This document shows positions 34,854 to 45,037 of a DNA stretch of 64,000 bases, piece by piece; position 1 is the first letter of the stretch; the number at the start of each line of letters is the position of its first letter. Origin of the DNA: Methylophilaceae bacterium (GTDB taxonomy: Bacteria > Pseudomonadota > Gammaproteobacteria > Burkholderiales > Methylophilaceae); assembly GCA_018398995.1 (NCBI GenBank), contig CP073759.1, forward strand, positions 1,876,311 through 1,940,310. The letters are read 5' to 3'. The position numbers were made by a program, and so were the translations under genes. The notes under the pieces were generated by a model. That model was not told the origin of the DNA. It saw nothing but the letters and a program-made list of their open reading frames with translations, and did not search any database.

Positions 34854-35224
34854 TGACAAATACTAAAACTTATACAGAAGATGAAATAATCTTAAAACTG
34901 AAGGCAGAATTGCCGCATTGGTATTTTGAAAATGGTTGGATACGCCGTAAATATAAAACGAGCGGCTGGAAAGCAACGCTGATGGTGGTTAACACGGTTG
35001 GTCACCTGGCAGAAGCCGCTTGGCATCACCCAGATTTAACAGTTTCTTATGCATTTGTTATTGTTAAATTATGTACGCATGATGCAAAAGGCATCACAGA
35101 TAAAGATGTTGAGCTAGCAGCTAAAATTGAACAAGTGATTGCTTGGCAACCCGCACTAGAATCTGGTGCTTTAGTTGGAACACCTAATGAAGATGCGCGT
35201 TTTAAATATATTAAATATGATTAA
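34853..35224 (+). CDS. pcd: Pterin-4a-carbinolamine dehydratase family protein
   Basis: A 123-residue PCD/DCoH-like protein. The catalytic-type motif appears as EAAWHHPDLTVSYAFVIVKLCTHDAKGITDKD at about residues 53-85 (two adjacent histidines, Pro, and a later histidine/aspartate). It has about 20 more residues than the stand-alone PCD at the C-terminus. pcd is a known member of methylotroph methanopterin islands and probably handles a pterin intermediate or side product. Coupled to the MfnE-like gene (TAATG). Confidence 0.9.
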   Translation: MTNTKTYTEDEIILKLKAELPHWYFENGWIRRKYKTSGWKATLMVVNTVGHLAEAAWHHPDLTVSYAFVIVKLCTHDAKGITDKDVELAAKIEQVIAWQPALESGALVGTPNEDARFKYIKYD

Positions 35225-35258
35225 ATCACATGCGGAGCATCTGGCCACCGAATCATGG

Positions 35259-38200
35259 CTAATCTAGCAACTGCTTTTTAAATCGGCCGAAATGCAGCAT
35301 GATGGTTGGCAAAATAAGCAAATTTAATATGGTTGAAGTAACTAGACCGCCAACAATGATAGCTGCCATTGGACCTTCAATTTCTCGCCCAGGTTGATTA
35401 CTAGCAGCTGCTAGCGGTAATAAACCAAGTCCAGTAACCAATGCTGTCATTAAGATAGAGGGTAGGCGTTCAGTAGCGCCTCGTATGCAGGTTTCTAAGT
35501 TCCAAATACAGTTTTCTTTGTCAATGAGATGTTGAAAATGCGACACCATCATAATCGAGTTTCTTAAAGTGATGCCAAATAAGGTAACAAAACCAACTAA
35601 AGAGCCGAGTGAAATCCATCCGCCAGTCAGTAATGCGGCAATCACCCCGCCAATAAGCGCAAACGGTAAATTAATAAACGTTAAGACTAAGTTGCGCAAT
35701 CGGCCAAATGCGATATATAACATGAGAAAAATAGCAACAATTGCCAAAGCAGAATGAACGATTAAGTCTTCCCTGGATTTTGCATTTGCTTCTGCTTCAC
35801 CTGTAAATGTTAAATAATTGCCTTGATGCAGTTGGATGTCGTTTTTGATGCGTTCTTTAATTTCTTCATTGAAGCTGGCAATATCACGACCTTCAACATT
35901 TGCAGTGACTGTTTGTATACGTTTTGCACCAGCATGCAATATCTTAGAGCGTCCATTTTCTTGTGTAATAAAGGCGATATCTTTTAAGAATAATAATTTA
36001 CCCGCTGGATTAAAGAATGGAATGTGGCTTATATCACCAATATCATCTCTCGCTTCTTCTTCTAATACCACTGCCAATCCGACAACACGGTTGCCTATAT
36101 ACACTTGTGAAACTGGTACGCTTTCATAGGAGGCGCGTATTGCATCTAAGACATCGACTGTTTGTAAGCCCCATTCGGATAATTTATCTGGCCTTAATCT
36201 GATAACAACCTGAGGTGTGCCGGGCGGTGATTGTATTAATACATCTTGAGCACCGTTAACTTCAGAAACAAGTGCGGCTATTTTTTGGGCATCGCGATCT
36301 AGTGCATCTAGATCTGGACCATAAATATTAATCACCAATGAAGCGGCATAACCAGAAATAGTTTCCTCAATACGTTCGGTTAAAAAAGTATTGATGGCAA
36401 AGTTAACACCAACGAAGCCAGCTTCCGCTTCTCCATCACCGTCTTCATCTTCCTCTTCCCCAGATAGCGCCTCTCTGATCTCAGCTAAAATACGGTCTTG
36501 CTCTTTACCAGACAGAGTACCAATTTCTATTTCAAATTCACTGTAATGTGTACCAAAAGTATCTGCACCATTCGGTGCGCGACCCACCCATTGAGTGACT
36601 GATTTAACGCCATCAATATTACGAATAACATTAGAAACTTTCTTGCCAAGCCGCAAAGACTCTTGTTCTGATGTGCCTGGGACGGCAGTCATATGCATAA
36701 TGAAATGACCTTCATGCAGTGCTGGGATAAATTGACTTTTAAACAAGAGCAATAAACTTAGCCCTAAAGCGATGAATATCAAACTAATACTAAGCACTAT
36801 TTTGTAGCTTCTTTCTATTTTAAAAAGCATGTTTACATAGGATTTTTTAATGATTTTTATAATCGGAGAATCTTCCGAATCAAGTGCTGAGGAGCTGAGT
36901 AGCAGATAACATAAGGCTGGAGTAATCGTAAGTGCTACCCCTAGCGATGCCAATATGGCTGTAATATAAGCAAAACCAAGTGGGGCAAACAGTTTACCGG
37001 CAACGCCACTTAAGGTGAGCAATGGCACAAAAACTAGTGCAACAATGATGGTTGCGTATACAACGGAACTACGGACTTCCATAGACGCTTCGTATACCAC
37101 TTTGAAATTGGAGAGTGGTTTTTCCAATAGGCGATTTTCTCTTAGGCGCCTGAAAATGTTTTCGGTATCGATAATCGCATCATCCACCACTTCACCTAGC
37201 GCAATAGCTAAGCCACCAAGTACCATGATATTCAGACCTATATTAAAATAACTGAGGACAATGACAGCAGTCAGTAAAGATAGGGGGATGGCCGTTGCAG
37301 AAATAAATGCGGTACGAACATTAAATAGAAATAGAAATAAAATAGTAATAACCAGTACAGAGCCGATTAAAATGTCGGTTCTAACGCCTTTTATCGCAGT
37401 TTCAATAAAATTTGCCGGTCGAAACAAGTCTTCGTGCAAGACGACATTTTCACGCAATAATGTCGGTTTCAACTCTTTTAGTGCCGCTTCAATGGCTAAG
37501 GTCACTGCGTGTGTATTTGCACCTAATTGCCCTTGTACCGATAAGTAAACCCCAGTTTCCTCATTGATGGCGGCTGCACTTATTGAAGGCGCTGCCGCCT
37601 CAACAACGCGACCAATATCGCCAATTTTAATCGTTCGCCCATTTTTATGAACTAGTGTTGCTTTGGCTATAGTTTCAGGCGAGGTTGATTGGCCTTGTGT
37701 ATTCACGATAATGCGCTGATTACTATTTTGAATATAACCTGCGCCACTGACACCTGTGGCTTTTTTTGTTGCCATCACAACATCATTGATATTCAGTTGG
37801 TACTGTAGTAATTTTTCGGGGTCTATTTGTACTTGAAATTGACGCACCTCACCACCAAACACATTGACATCAGCAACCCCAGGAATGGATAGCAAGTGTG
37901 GCACCACTATCCAATCAACTAAGGTACGTAACTCCATTAGAGTACGTTCTTTTGATGTGAGGCCTAATCCGAGTACAGTGCTTGCAGAAGAGGTGAGTGG
38001 TGTGATATTAGGGGTAATGCCAGTAGGAATTTGATTGCTGAGTGTACTGAGTCGCTCAGCAACAACTTGACGATTAAGATATATATTTGAATCGTCATTA
38101 AAAATAACGGTGACGACTGACAACCCGGGAATCGATTGTGAGCGTAATTCTGAAACGCCAACAGTACCGGCTATAGCAGTTTCAATCGGTTGTGTTACAA

Positions 38201-38390
38201 GGCTTTCGACTAATTCAGCCGATAGTCCCGGTGATTCTGTTTGGATAATAATCTGCGTGGGAGAAAACTCAGGAAAAACATCCAAATTGCTACGCGTTAG
38301 GCTATAGATACCATAAATAATAATGAGCATTGCCATGCCAACCATAACGCCATAAAAGCGTATCGAAAAACGAACAATTGCCGACATCAT
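35259..38390 (-). CDS. RND efflux pump inner-membrane transporter (CusA/CzcA-like)
   Basis: A 1043-residue RND permease with 12 predicted membrane segments and two large periplasmic loops. It starts IVRFSIRFYGVMVGMAMLIII and has RSNLDVFPEFSPTQI, usual for the HME (metal) branch. In TM4 the proton-relay block reads IALGEVVDDAIIDTENI: the CzcA-type Asp of the DFG position is Ala, but VD and EN are kept. An Asp/Glu-rich insert (GEEEDEDGDGEAEAG) lies near residue 645. The substrate cannot be read from sequence; heavy metals or small organics are possible. It forms an operon with the two genes upstream. Confidence 0.88.
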   Translation of the reverse strand: MMSAIVRFSIRFYGVMVGMAMLIIIYGIYSLTRSNLDVFPEFSPTQIIIQTESPGLSAELVESLVTQPIETAIAGTVGVSELRSQSIPGLSVVTVIFNDDSNIYLNRQVVAERLSTLSNQIPTGITPNITPLTSSASTVLGLGLTSKERTLMELRTLVDWIVVPHLLSIPGVADVNVFGGEVRQFQVQIDPEKLLQYQLNINDVVMATKKATGVSGAGYIQNSNQRIIVNTQGQSTSPETIAKATLVHKNGRTIKIGDIGRVVEAAAPSISAAAINEETGVYLSVQGQLGANTHAVTLAIEAALKELKPTLLRENVVLHEDLFRPANFIETAIKGVRTDILIGSVLVITILFLFLFNVRTAFISATAIPLSLLTAVIVLSYFNIGLNIMVLGGLAIALGEVVDDAIIDTENIFRRLRENRLLEKPLSNFKVVYEASMEVRSSVVYATIIVALVFVPLLTLSGVAGKLFAPLGFAYITAILASLGVALTITPALCYLLLSSSALDSEDSPIIKIIKKSYVNMLFKIERSYKIVLSISLIFIALGLSLLLLFKSQFIPALHEGHFIMHMTAVPGTSEQESLRLGKKVSNVIRNIDGVKSVTQWVGRAPNGADTFGTHYSEFEIEIGTLSGKEQDRILAEIREALSGEEEDEDGDGEAEAGFVGVNFAINTFLTERIEETISGYAASLVINIYGPDLDALDRDAQKIAALVSEVNGAQDVLIQSPPGTPQVVIRLRPDKLSEWGLQTVDVLDAIRASYESVPVSQVYIGNRVVGLAVVLEEEARDDIGDISHIPFFNPAGKLLFLKDIAFITQENGRSKILHAGAKRIQTVTANVEGRDIASFNEEIKERIKNDIQLHQGNYLTFTGEAEANAKSREDLIVHSALAIVAIFLMLYIAFGRLRNLVLTFINLPFALIGGVIAALLTGGWISLGSLVGFVTLFGITLRNSIMMVSHFQHLIDKENCIWNLETCIRGATERLPSILMTALVTGLGLLPLAAASNQPGREIEGPMAAIIVGGLVTSTILNLLILPTIMLHFGRFKKQLLD

Positions 38391-38456
38391 ATTGCAATCA
38401 CCTTTGGTGTTGATGGTGTCAGTAATTGATTAAAAACGCGTTGTAATGAAGGTGGT

Positions 38457-39518
38457 TTAATCATCATTTTCATTTTTAATCATATATTTAAACTCTTCCG
38501 AGAGTAGCAGTTGCGCGCCACTGATGACTACTTCGCTGTCTGAATCAATGTCTTTATTAAACCAACCTTTGTCTATCTCCGTGTCTGTAGAAATGGGTTT
38601 ACGAATAAATTGATCCTTTCGTTGTTTGAAGTATGCCCATGGCACTCCTGCATACCAAACGACTGCGTTACTTGGGATGATGACGCCATTACTACTCATG
38701 TTTTTAGCAGCACTTGTTTCAACCGCGACACGCATACCAATACGCAAATGAATCGAGGGAGCGCTATAGTAGAAGGTTTTTCCAACGCCAATCACATCTG
38801 CTTCTGTTGCAGCAGAGATAAAATGTGCCTCAATCGTTTCTCTACTATTAATTGGGGTAATTCGAATCGTATCGCCAGTCTTAGGCTCGTATGCGCCGTA
38901 TGGAAAACTGACTTGGATCAACACATTTTTCTTAGAAAGCAATCTTTTGAATAGAGAATTTGACTCATTGCTAAATGCAAGTTTTGTCAAGGCATCGCCC
39001 CAGCTCAGTTCAATACTGGTGCGTAAGTTGTCAATCTCTAATAGTTTACTGTTAATCATCACTTTGGCATTATTTGCTAAAACATATGCCTCTTGCACCG
39101 CAAGATCAGAAACATTTTTATCATCAATATTTAAGGCTTTAAGGCGCTCATATTGGGTTTGATATTGATTGTAACTTGTACGTGCTGACGCTAACTCGGC
39201 TTCTAGATTATGCAATCTCGTTTTTGCCATCATGAGGGCATCCATTGATACAACAGCACCAAAGCTTTTAATTTCATCCTGATATAGTATTGGTTCTACT
39301 TTATTTGTTTTAATGCCGCTGTTTACCTGAACAGCTGGAGACAGCCTGACAATACTAATGCTTTCTGCTGTTGATACACGATCAATGCTCTCTATTTCCT
39401 CTTCTTGTTCAACGTTAAAACGCTCGAATTCATCTTTGCCATAAAAAACAAGCATCCAAAAGAGGATGACAATTAATAAGGCCTGCAATCCAATCACAAT
39501 ATTCGATTTATTACTCAT
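38457..39518 (-). CDS. Periplasmic adaptor (membrane fusion) protein of the RND pump
   Basis: A 353-residue adaptor protein. It has an N-terminal membrane anchor (IVIGLQALLIVILFWMLVFYG, residues 6-26), a coiled-coil hairpin near residues 110-180 (HNLEAELASARTSYNQYQTQY), and a C-terminal barrel ending near 340. The hairpin and lipoyl parts are shorter than in CusB. The ATG at 39518 follows GGCAAGATAAG and overlaps the outer-membrane gene by 8 bases; the longer open frame to 39632 lies within that gene. No His-rich or Met-rich metal site is obvious. Confidence 0.82.
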   Translation of the reverse strand: MSNKSNIVIGLQALLIVILFWMLVFYGKDEFERFNVEQEEEIESIDRVSTAESISIVRLSPAVQVNSGIKTNKVEPILYQDEIKSFGAVVSMDALMMAKTRLHNLEAELASARTSYNQYQTQYERLKALNIDDKNVSDLAVQEAYVLANNAKVMINSKLLEIDNLRTSIELSWGDALTKLAFSNESNSLFKRLLSKKNVLIQVSFPYGAYEPKTGDTIRITPINSRETIEAHFISAATEADVIGVGKTFYYSAPSIHLRIGMRVAVETSAAKNMSSNGVIIPSNAVVWYAGVPWAYFKQRKDQFIRKPISTDTEIDKGWFNKDIDSDSEVVISGAQLLLSEEFKYMIKNENDD

Positions 39519-40956
39519 TCTTATCTTGCCTTTTGCTATATAAAGTGGGCATATTAAAATTGCTATGAAGGGGTTTTTGCATAATATCTTCAATTTGATT
39601 AGCAATTTGTAATAGAGCAAATTGTGATGCAATTAATTGCTGTTTAGCAGCGATTGTTGAACTCACATATCGGTTTAAGTCCAGTTTGCCAATCAAACCT
39701 GCATCAAATTGCTTTTGCATTTTTTTCTGTTGTTCTATTTGCACTTCTAACTGTTTTTTTGCTTGTTCAGTAAGCTGTTTTGCAGACATATATCGTGTGT
39801 TGGCTTGGTTGATCATTGCAATCACTTCAGCTTGTAAATTTTCAAACTGTGCACCTTCAATCTCACGTAATTGTTTCGCTTCCTCAAGCAATGTTTTGTT
39901 TTTATCGAGCATGCTCAGCAAGCTTGAAAAGCCCAAAGACCAAATCCTATCGCCAAATTCAAATAAATAACCAGGACTCAGGACAATGTCAGGAGTTTGT
40001 TGTGCAATTTTTAGCTTAATTTCCGCTTCTGCCGCCGCATATCTGGCTATACTACGCCGTATATCAATGCGATTTAGAAGTGCCTCTTGTTGAAGTGTAT
40101 TTGAGTCAATGGAAACGTCTAGTAACTGTGTTTGTTGTGTTAGGGTGGTTTCTATTGCAAGTGGTTTAATGTGAATTAATTCAAATTTTTCTAGACTTAA
40201 CCCAACATCAGCAGCTAATTGTGCTTTAACGAGATTAAACTGTCCTTCTTTAATATTGTGTGCATATTTGGCTTTCAGTGCCAATAACTGCGCATTTGTT
40301 AACTCTGACGTTGATGCAATCCCTAAATTAACGCGCTTTTTTAACATGCTAATAATATGTTCTTGTATAGCAATTTCTTCTTGCAATAATTGCAGCTCCG
40401 CTTGGTATTGATGATAAGCAATATAATCAATTGCAATCTGATTTCGTAATTGCCATGCCGTTTCAGCAGCATTCATTTGAGCGACTTCGGTATTTTTTTC
40501 CGCCTTTTCAATTTGAGCGGCACGCTTTTTGGTTGTCTCAATCGGAATGTTAATTGACAAGCCATAAGACCAAGGCGATATATCGCCATTTTCTCGACCA
40601 CTGCGAGCAAAAGTACCATCAATAGATGGGTTATTTTTGAGCCTCGCAGTTTCAGTTGCCAAATCAGAAAGCGCTAGCTCTTCTTTAGCAACGTCTAATC
40701 TAGTATGAAAATAAAGCGCACACAGTGTTAGTTCATCGATACCCCAATTATTGAATGGTAGGCTATTTTCGCTATAGCCTTGATCAATTAAATACGCTGT
40801 GAATGATGGATCTGTTGGATCTTTTGCGAGTATGGTTGCGGTTGTTAATTCGCTATTCAACGGTTTAATCGCCTGCTGTATAGTGCAGCCTGACATTAGT
40901 ACGTTAAAAACGATAGCAATAAATATAACTTTAAATATAACTTTTTCGTTTAACAT
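39511..40956 (-). CDS. Outer-membrane efflux lipoprotein, TolC family
   Basis: A 481-residue TolC-family outer-membrane factor. It begins with a lipoprotein signal peptide ending in the lipobox LMSGC near residue 24, followed by long alpha-helical repeats (QKKMQKQFDAGLIGKLDLNRYVS, and RVNLGIASTSELTNAQLLALKAKY), each carrying the G-x-x-x-x-x-(D/E)-L motif of the TolC helices. The ATG at 40956 is chosen because the upstream TTG extension is polar and would spoil the signal peptide. First gene of the efflux operon; 55 bases after the 81-residue protein. Confidence 0.85.
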   Translation of the reverse strand: MLNEKVIFKVIFIAIVFNVLMSGCTIQQAIKPLNSELTTATILAKDPTDPSFTAYLIDQGYSENSLPFNNWGIDELTLCALYFHTRLDVAKEELALSDLATETARLKNNPSIDGTFARSGRENGDISPWSYGLSINIPIETTKKRAAQIEKAEKNTEVAQMNAAETAWQLRNQIAIDYIAYHQYQAELQLLQEEIAIQEHIISMLKKRVNLGIASTSELTNAQLLALKAKYAHNIKEGQFNLVKAQLAADVGLSLEKFELIHIKPLAIETTLTQQTQLLDVSIDSNTLQQEALLNRIDIRRSIARYAAAEAEIKLKIAQQTPDIVLSPGYLFEFGDRIWSLGFSSLLSMLDKNKTLLEEAKQLREIEGAQFENLQAEVIAMINQANTRYMSAKQLTEQAKKQLEVQIEQQKKMQKQFDAGLIGKLDLNRYVSSTIAAKQQLIASQFALLQIANQIEDIMQKPLHSNFNMPTLYSKRQDKNE

Positions 40957-41011
40957 GGCACTCAATAAGCTGGCAACATCAACTTCTTCCAATTGTGTTT
41001 TGCGACACAGC

Positions 41012-41257
41012 TCAAGCTATAGTAGCGTGCACAGCGTTCAGTGCATCTTGTAAGGTTTCTTCTGGAAGCTGATTAATTGTAGTTGCCAGTAAATCAGCCG
41101 CTTCTACGGTTAAAAGAGGTAAATCACTCGTTTTTATTTCAGCAATTAAGCCTGCAGCTGCGCCAGCAATAACAAGCAAAATCTCTCGCTCCTTCATTAA
41201 GAGTTCCACTTCTTTGCGTAGCATGTCACTTTCGTCAGTTTCATTGATGGTTTGCAT
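41012..41257 (-). CDS. Small helical protein (81 residues), unknown function, upstream of the RND operon
   Basis: The product has an acidic, coiled-coil-like first half (SDMLRKEVELLMKEREILLVIAG) and a hydrophobic, Ala/Leu-rich second half (AAGLIAEIKTSDLPLLTVEAADLLATTINQL). Similar short proteins occur beside efflux operons of betaproteobacteria, but I do not recognise a named family. It is on the same strand as the efflux genes, 55 bases before the TolC-like gene, so it may be the first gene of that operon. It has no signal peptide. Confidence 0.65.
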   Translation of the reverse strand: MQTINETDESDMLRKEVELLMKEREILLVIAGAAAGLIAEIKTSDLPLLTVEAADLLATTINQLPEETLQDALNAVHATIA

Positions 41258-41467
41258 ATTTTTAATAATCTTTAAAATGTAATGGTATGACCACTTAATC
41301 TATAGCCAGCCGTTAATAATCATGTACTGGTAATAATAGCCATGCAATAGCATACTCTAAGTAGCAATTATGAAAAAGAAAATTTAAAAATATTGAACAA
41401 ATGATATCTAATAATATCGCAACTAAAAGGATATTAAAGCGGTTGAAAAATATCTAAGATTAATCTT

Positions 41468-41495
41468 TTGCTTAACGTAATATTTGAGATACAAT
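41468..41495 (+). promoter_or_regulatory. Promoter of tRNA-Leu (and possibly tig)
   Basis: -35 TTGCTT at 41468-41473, 16-base spacer, -10 TACAAT at 41490-41495. It lies 45 bases before the tRNA. Confidence 0.6.
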
Positions 41496-41539
41496 GTCGC
41501 CTTTAGTTTGGGCAGCAATGATCCGCTGTCAAAACCTAA

Positions 41540-41624
41540 GCGAGAGTGGCGGAATTGGTAGACGCACTGGATTTAGGTTCCAGCGCCGCAAGGCGTGAGA
41601 GTTCGAGTCTCTCCTTTCGCACCA
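41540..41624 (+). tRNA. tRNA-Leu(TAG)
   Basis: An 85-base class II tRNA with acceptor GCGAGAG/CTTTCGC, a D-arm with GGAATTGGTAGACGC, a variable arm CGCCGCAAGGCG, T-arm AGAGTTCGAGTCTCT and encoded ACCA. Anticodon stem CTGGA/TCCAG closes loop TTTAGGT, giving TAG. It lies 44 bases before tig with no terminator between, so tig may be read through from its promoter. Confidence 0.97.
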
Positions 41625-41668
41625 AAAACTTACCGACCTTCAATGAACCATTAATCAGGAAGCGCAAC

Positions 41669-42970
41669 ATGGCAGTATCTGTTGAAACAATCAGTAATAT
41701 AGAGCGTCGCATGACGGTGACTATTCCTTTGGCTGAGCTTGAAAGTGTTATTAAAAGACGCCTTTCAGAAATTGCGAAAACGGCAAAATTCTCTGGATTT
41801 CGTCCGGGCAAGGCCCCCATGGGCTTGGTTAGCCAGCAATATGGCGCACAGGCCCGTGATGAAGTGTTTGCAAAAGCAGTTGAGACTACTTTTAGTGACG
41901 CTGTTGTAGAGAATAAACTGCGCGTCGCAGGATTTCCAAATATTGAGCACAAGCCTTTCGCAGAAGCGGCTACTGAGCTTGAGTATGTGGCAACTTTTGA
42001 AATTATCCCTGAGATTAAAGTGGGTGATGTTAAAAAAATTAAAGTTGAGAAGCCTACATTAAGCGTTACTGAAAAAGACGTTGAGAAAACAATTGATGTG
42101 TTAGTCAAGCAACGTGTGCGTTATACGCCAGTAAAGCGCGCTTCGAAAAAAGGAGATCGTATCAATATCGATTTGACTGCTTTTATTGATGGCGAGCAAG
42201 TTGAAACCACAAATAACAAAGGCATGGATATTGTGCTTGGAGAAGTTGGCCGTATTGAAGCCTTTGATAAAGCGCTTACTGGTGGTAAGGCTGGCGAAAC
42301 TAAAGATTTCGACATTGATTATCCTGCAGATCACAACCCAGAACAGCTGGCAGGTAAAAAAGTCAATTATTCACTCACTTATAACAGCGTTTCTGAACCA
42401 GTATATCCAGAAGTAGATAAAGCTTTTGCAAAAACACTAGGGGTCGATGATGGAGATGTCGATAAACTACGTGCTGAAATTAAGTCAAGTTTAGAACAGG
42501 AAGTCGAAAAACGCATTAAAGCTCGCATTAAAGAGCAAGTGTTTCAGGGTTTGGTTGACGTGACTGAATTGGAAGTACCAAAAGCAATCATTGCTGCTGA
42601 GATTGAACGCATGATGCAAATGACAGCGCGTAATTTACAACAACGTGGTATGGATCCTAAATCAATTAGATTGCAGCCGCAAATGTTTGAAGAGCAAGCA
42701 AAACGCAGCTCTTCTTTACGTTTAATTTTGTCAGAATTAGTAAATACTGAGAACTTACAAGCGACAGCTGATCAAGTGAAGGCGGTAGTTGAAAGCTTTG
42801 CACAAAACTATGAACAGCCAGCACAAATGGTTGATTGGTATTATGCAGATGTAAAACGCTTGGATGAACCTGCAGCACTGGCAACAGAAGAGAATGTTGT
42901 GGAGTGGGTGCTTGCAAAAGCAAAGGTTTCAGACTCAAAAATTAAATTTGATGAATTAATGGCTGGATAA
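41669..42970 (+). CDS. tig: Trigger factor
   Basis: Ribosome-associated chaperone and prolyl isomerase. The 433-residue protein has the ribosome-binding signature [10 protein letters not shown] near residues 40-50, an FKBP-type isomerase domain beginning [16 protein letters not shown] near 160, and the C-terminal chaperone arms. The ATG at 41669 is preceded by CAGGAAGCGCAAC; the open frame extends upstream through the tRNA but that part is not translated. It leads the tig-clpP-clpX-lon-hupB series. Confidence 0.97.
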   Translation: MAVSVETISNIERRMTVTIPLAELESVIKRRLSEIAKTAKFSGFRPGKAPMGLVSQQYGAQARDEVFAKAVETTFSDAVVENKLRVAGFPNIEHKPFAEAATELEYVATFEIIPEIKVGDVKKIKVEKPTLSVTEKDVEKTIDVLVKQRVRYTPVKRASKKGDRINIDLTAFIDGEQVETTNNKGMDIVLGEVGRIEAFDKALTGGKAGETKDFDIDYPADHNPEQLAGKKVNYSLTYNSVSEPVYPEVDKAFAKTLGVDDGDVDKLRAEIKSSLEQEVEKRIKARIKEQVFQGLVDVTELEVPKAIIAAEIERMMQMTARNLQQRGMDPKSIRLQPQMFEEQAKRSSSLRLILSELVNTENLQATADQVKAVVESFAQNYEQPAQMVDWYYADVKRLDEPAALATEENVVEWVLAKAKVSDSKIKFDELMAG

Positions 42971-42986
42971 AACAGAGGCAAAAATA

Positions 42987-43625
42987 ATGAGTGGACAAAC
43001 AAACTTGATTAACTCCGCACCAGATACGCAAAACTTAGGTTATATTCCTATGGTGATTGAGCAAAGTGGGCGCGGCGAACGTTCGTTTGATATTTATTCA
43101 CGACTACTAAAAGAGCGTGTTATATTTTTAGTTGGTCCAGTTAATGATGCTTCAGCCAATCTGATTGTTGCTCAATTGCTGTTTTTGGAAGCAGAGAACC
43201 CAGATAAAGACATTTCTTTTTATATTAATTCCCCAGGCGGTTCCGTCACAGCGGGTATGTCAATTTATGACACGATGCAGTTTATTAAGCCGGATGTAAG
43301 TACATTATGTATTGGTCAAGCGGCTAGTATGGGTGCCTTTTTGTTGGCATCAGGGGCGAAAGGAAAGCGCTTTAGTTTACCAAACTCACGCGTGATGATT
43401 CATCAGCCTTCTGGTGGCTTCCAAGGACAATCTTCTGATATTCAAATTCAAGCTAAAGAAATTATGTATTTGCGTGAAAAGTTGAATAGCATTTTAGCCA
43501 GTCATACTGGTAAATCTGCAAAAGAAATTGATGTTGATACGGAGCGAGACAACTTTATGAGCGCTGAGGAGTCTGTTAAGTATGGTCTAATTGATAAAGT
43601 GATTACCGATCGCTCAGCAGCATAA
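42987..43625 (+). CDS. clpP: ATP-dependent Clp protease proteolytic subunit
   Basis: The 212-residue serine peptidase forms the tetradecameric chamber. Catalytic Ser114 lies in [13 protein letters not shown] and His139 in [11 protein letters not shown]; the Asp is in the [18 protein letters not shown] region near 190. [15 protein letters not shown] is also diagnostic. RBS GAGGCAAAAATA. It is 16 bases after tig and 25 bases before clpX. Confidence 0.98.
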   Translation: MSGQTNLINSAPDTQNLGYIPMVIEQSGRGERSFDIYSRLLKERVIFLVGPVNDASANLIVAQLLFLEAENPDKDISFYINSPGGSVTAGMSIYDTMQFIKPDVSTLCIGQAASMGAFLLASGAKGKRFSLPNSRVMIHQPSGGFQGQSSDIQIQAKEIMYLREKLNSILASHTGKSAKEIDVDTERDNFMSAEESVKYGLIDKVITDRSAA

Positions 43626-43650
43626 TTTTTTTAAGTAACAGGAATATTGA

Positions 43651-44934
43651 ATGGCAACTAAGTCTGAAGATGAAAAGCTACTTTACTGCTCATTTTGCGG
43701 CAAAAGTCAGCACGAAGTAAAAAAATTAATTGCCGGACCTTCTGTATTTATCTGCGATGAGTGCGTGGATTTGTGCAACGATATCATCAAAGAAGAAGTG
43801 ACTAATCTTAGCGATATTAAAAATACAGAAAAATCACTCCCCAGTCCTAAAGAAATATCCAAAATTTTAGATCAATATGTGATTGGACAGCAGCAAGCAA
43901 AGCGAAACTTGTCCGTAGCTGTCTATAATCACTATAAGCGTTTAGAGCATAACCATATTGGCGATAGCACAAGTAAAGACGATGTTGAAATTCAAAAAAG
44001 CAATATCTTACTAATCGGACCTACTGGCTCTGGCAAAACCTTGCTTGCGCAAACTTTAGCTCGGTTGCTTGATGTGCCTTTTGTGATGGCTGACGCAACA
44101 ACACTCACTGAAGCTGGCTATGTTGGTGAAGATGTTGAAAACATTATGCAGAAGTTATTGCAAAAATGTGACTACGATGTCGAAAAAGCGCAGCGTGGCA
44201 TTGTCTATATTGATGAAGTTGATAAAATTTCTCGGAAATCTGAAAACCCATCCATTACACGTGATGTATCTGGCGAAGGTGTTCAGCAAGCGTTGTTAAA
44301 ACTCGTTGAAGGTACCGTTGCGTCTATTCCACCGCAAGGTGGGCGCAAACATCCCAATCAAGAGTTCGTTCAGCTTGATACCACTAATATTTTATTTATT
44401 TGTGGAGGAGCTTTTGATGGTTTAGAGCGTATTATTCGATTGCGTTCTGAAAAAGGCGGCATTGGTTTTGGCGCGGAAGTAAAAAGCAAAGATGACGTAA
44501 GCGAAGTTGGAGAAACATTACGAGCCGTAGAGCCAGAAGATTTAATTAAATTTGGCTTAATCCCAGAATTTATAGGTCGTTTGCCTGTGGTTGCCACACT
44601 AGAGTCGTTGGATGAGGAAGCATTAATGACCATATTAACGCAACCTAAAAACGCATTAACTAAACAATATGCAAAATTATTTAAAATGGAAGGTGTCGAG
44701 CTTGAATTTAAAGAGGCGGCACTAAAGTCAGTTGCTAAAAAAGCACTTGAACGTAAGACAGGCGCGCGTGGGTTGCGCTCTATTTTAGAGCAAGCACTAT
44801 TGGATGTTATGTATGATATACCGTCAATGGAAAACTTAGTGAAAGTTGTGATTGATGATGATGTTGTTAACGATGGTGCGGTACCAAAAATGATTTTCCA
44901 AGATGCATCATCTCTCTCAGAAAAGGTTAGCTAG
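43651..44934 (+). CDS. clpX: ATP-dependent Clp protease ATP-binding subunit ClpX
   Basis: AAA+ unfoldase (427 residues) that feeds ClpP. An N-terminal Cys4 zinc-binding domain (Cys13, Cys16, Cys35, Cys38) is followed by Walker [19 protein letters not shown] near 122-139, Walker [12 protein letters not shown] near 185-195, the pore-loop GYVGEDVE and the sensor region [12 protein letters not shown]. The IGF-type ClpP-docking loop appears as [10 protein letters not shown]. Co-transcribed with clpP. Confidence 0.98.
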   Translation: MATKSEDEKLLYCSFCGKSQHEVKKLIAGPSVFICDECVDLCNDIIKEEVTNLSDIKNTEKSLPSPKEISKILDQYVIGQQQAKRNLSVAVYNHYKRLEHNHIGDSTSKDDVEIQKSNILLIGPTGSGKTLLAQTLARLLDVPFVMADATTLTEAGYVGEDVENIMQKLLQKCDYDVEKAQRGIVYIDEVDKISRKSENPSITRDVSGEGVQQALLKLVEGTVASIPPQGGRKHPNQEFVQLDTTNILFICGGAFDGLERIIRLRSEKGGIGFGAEVKSKDDVSEVGETLRAVEPEDLIKFGLIPEFIGRLPVVATLESLDEEALMTILTQPKNALTKQYAKLFKMEGVELEFKEAALKSVAKKALERKTGARGLRSILEQALLDVMYDIPSMENLVKVVIDDDVVNDGAVPKMIFQDASSLSEKVS

Positions 44935-45037
44935 ACGCTAATTATTTTTTCTTAGCTATTTGCAATCCTATTCGAGTGGCTTATAGTAGATAAAAATAGT
45001 GACGAGTTACATTTAAACACTTTAAATATCGTCTGCT

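Noticed and set aside
41546..41668. Upstream extension of tig beginning MAELVDALDLGSSAARRE
   Set aside because: This is a translation of tRNA-Leu; trigger factor starts at 41669 with a good RBS.
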